Shown in pieces: positions 5,115 through 6,773 of a stretch of DNA of 6,773 nt. Origin of the DNA: JBCBSS01 sp039819065. GTDB lineage: Bacteria; Bacteroidota; Bacteroidia; Cytophagales; Cyclobacteriaceae. The notes beneath the pieces are model-generated. The model did no database searches, was not told the origin of the DNA, and saw nothing but the letters and a program-made list of their open reading frames with translations. Numbering within the stretch: the first letter of the stretch is position 1; each line of letters begins with the position of its first letter. The stretch covers positions 1 through 6,773 of the forward strand of contig JBCBSS010000234.1 of NCBI GenBank assembly GCA_039819065.1. Reading direction: 5' to 3'. The position numbers and the translations under genes were made by a program.

Positions 5115-6773
5115 ATGCTCAAGAATTATTTCAAAATTGCCGTAAGAAGCGTCCTCAAGAATCAGGTCTTTTCCTTGATCAATGTGATGGGCCTTGCCGT
5201 AGGGATGGCAGCATGTGTGCTGATCATGCAGTATGTTCAGACAGAATTTAGCTATGATCAGTTTCATGCTAAGAAATCGGATATCTATCGTTTGCAGCAA
5301 AACCGCTATGACAAAGGGGAACTCTCTACCCAATGGGCAGCCGGTTGTGCCGGAGTGGGGCCAGCCCTGAAAGAAAGCCTGCCCGAAGTAATTGAACAAG
5401 TAAAAATGCATGGGAGCAACGCTGTCTTGGCTAATGGAGACATCAGCTTTCGTGAAGAAAGAACGTACTACGCCAGCGAGGCATTCTTTGAAATATTCTC
5501 CTACAACCTGATAGAAGGCGTAGATTCGCTGGTGCTGAAAGAACCGTACAAAGTTGTTCTATCCGAATCCACTGCTAAAAAGTATTTCAAGGAAGAAAAC
5601 CCGATGGGTAAAACACTCAACCTCAATGGGAGGTGGGATTTCGAAGTGACAGGTATCTTCGAAGACGTACCTGAAAACACCCACATGAAATTTGATGTGC
5701 TGTTTTCTTTTGAAACTTATGTAGACCTGGTCAGTGAAAACGCCAGAACTGCATGGCAATGGGACGGATTCTACACTTATATCATGTTGGAGCCAGGTAC
5801 TGACCCCAAAGAGCTAGAGTCAAAAATACCCGCAATTGTAGAACAATATGCTGGTGAAGAGCTGAAGCAATTTGACGCAGGTCAAGAATTCTTACTTCAG
5901 TCCCTTTCTGATATTCATTTGTATTCAGATTATATGATGGAGTTTGAAGCTAATGGAGACGGAGATGCTACTTATTTTCTAGCTATCATCGCCGTGTTTA
6001 TTATGATCATAGCATGGATCAATTACATCAATCTGGCTACTGCCAAATCATTGGATCGTGCCAGGGAAGTAGGGGTCAGAAAGGTAATGGGTTCTTTCAA
6101 ATCACAGTTGGTAAAACAGTTTTTAATGGAATCCTTCTTATTGAATGCCATTGCGGTCGTACTGGCATTGGGAATTGTATTAGTGGCTTTGCCGTACTTC
6201 AATACCCTTTCAGGTAAGACACTCACTTTCGCGCTCATATCAACCCCAGAATTCTGGTTAACACTAACGGTGTTATTCATTTTGGGAGGGTTTCTTTCTG
6301 GTTTGTACCCCGCCTTTGTATTGTCAGGCTTTAAGCCGGTATCTGTGCTCAAGGGCAAGTTCAGGGCTTCTGATAAAGGTAATATGCTTAGAAAAGGGTT
6401 GGTGATATTCCAGTTCTTCGCATCGGTGTTCTTGATGGTAGGCACGTTCACAGTTTACAAGCAGATCACTTATATGAGAAGCCAGGATCTCGGAGTCGAC
6501 ATCGCCAAAACCTTGGTGCTTAGATCGCCCAATGTCACTGACTCCACCTACCAATCCAAGTATGATGCATTCAAGCAGCACATCGGCCAATATGCTAATG
6601 TAGAATTTGTTTCCGCATCTACTGCAGTACCGGGTCGACAGCCGGATTGGAATGCAGGTGGTATCAGGCGTGTTCATCAAGATGAGAGCTACAGTAAGCA
6701 ATATAGAATAGTAGGAGGCGATTATGATTTCGTTGAGGCCTATCAATTGGAAATGGCTGTGGGTAGAACTTTC
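5115..6773 (+). CDS. ABC transporter permease, MacB/FtsX family (3' end outside window)
   Basis: The 553 codons present are open to the right edge with no stop; related proteins are usually near 800 residues, so about two thirds is seen. The protein starts MLKNYFKIAVRSVLKNQ, followed by TM1 (about 20-41) and the family-typical FSYDQFH (45-51). A periplasmic MacB-PCD-like domain (about 52-282) follows. Then come TM2 (about 285-305), the FtsX signature with RAREVGVRKVMGS near 315-327, TM3 (about 340-362) and TM4 (about 380-405). A second half begins at LRKGLVIFQFF, with TM5 (about 427-450) and the start of a second periplasmic domain. Proteins of this type work with a separate ATPase in the inner membrane for export or envelope mechanotransmission; no ATPase or membrane-fusion partner is in the window. 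The ATG at 5115 is chosen because it begins the conserved N-terminus. No clear Shine-Dalgarno site is seen. Confidence 0.93.
   Translation, partial: MLKNYFKIAVRSVLKNQVFSLINVMGLAVGMAACVLIMQYVQTEFSYDQFHAKKSDIYRLQQNRYDKGELSTQWAAGCAGVGPALKESLPEVIEQVKMHGSNAVLANGDISFREERTYYASEAFFEIFSYNLIEGVDSLVLKEPYKVVLSESTAKKYFKEENPMGKTLNLNGRWDFEVTGIFEDVPENTHMKFDVLFSFETYVDLVSENARTAWQWDGFYTYIMLEPGTDPKELESKIPAIVEQYAGEELKQFDAGQEFLLQSLSDIHLYSDYMMEFEANGDGDATYFLAIIAVFIMIIAWINYINLATAKSLDRAREVGVRKVMGSFKSQLVKQFLMESFLLNAIAVVLALGIVLVALPYFNTLSGKTLTFALISTPEFWLTLTVLFILGGFLSGLYPAFVLSGFKPVSVLKGKFRASDKGNMLRKGLVIFQFFASVFLMVGTFTVYKQITYMRSQDLGVDIAKTLVLRSPNVTDSTYQSKYDAFKQHIGQYANVEFVSASTAVPGRQPDWNAGGIRRVHQDESYSKQYRIVGGDYDFVEAYQLEMAVGRTF

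Noticed and set aside
5079..6746. Minus-strand and out-of-frame plus-strand open frames over the permease
   Set aside because: The plus frame from 5115 is uninterrupted for 553 codons with permease motifs. The others are shadows.

Overview
The window most likely comes from a Bacteroidota genome, probably Cytophagales-like. The large central protein ends in a type IX secretion (T9SS) sorting domain, which is restricted to that phylum. The right-hand gene is the large dual-FtsX permease type that is abundant there. Start codons lack clear Shine-Dalgarno sites and sit in A/T-rich leaders. The genus cannot be fixed from sequence alone.

Layout: (1) Positions 1-112 carry a perfect 22-bp inverted repeat that touches the left edge of the window. 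(2) A small two-helix membrane protein lies at 240-551. Its frame stays open without a start codon back to position 48, so it may be the 3' remnant of a longer gene. (3) A 454-base stretch, 552-1005, has no convincing gene. (4) At 1006-4443 there is a 1145-residue secreted multidomain protein: signal peptide, an alpha/beta-hydrolase (esterase-like) domain with an intact Ser-Asp-His triad, two PKD-like domains, a second hydrolase-fold domain, a third PKD-like domain, a third hydrolase-fold domain, a Ser-rich linker and a T9SS C-terminal domain. (5) A 671-base gene-free stretch, 4444-5114, is rich in structure: a probable terminator, a 178-bp element bounded by two related 15-bp perfect hairpins that differ by compensating changes, an A/T inverted repeat, and a strong rho-independent terminator. 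(6) From 5115 to the right edge is the first 553 codons of a MacB/FtsX-type ABC transporter permease.

The main gene and the permease are not an operon; they are separated by 671 bases with terminators. The main protein is probably exported by Sec, passed through the T9SS, and held on the surface or released. There its first domain would hydrolyse an ester, possibly in a polysaccharide or feruloyl substrate, although the substrate is not shown by the sequence.

The most notable signal is within this protein. The three hydrolase modules carry Ser, Ala and Asp in turn at the nucleophile position. The Ala copy has also lost the catalytic His, while the Asp copy retains it. The covarying hairpin element at 4572-4749 is the second point of interest.
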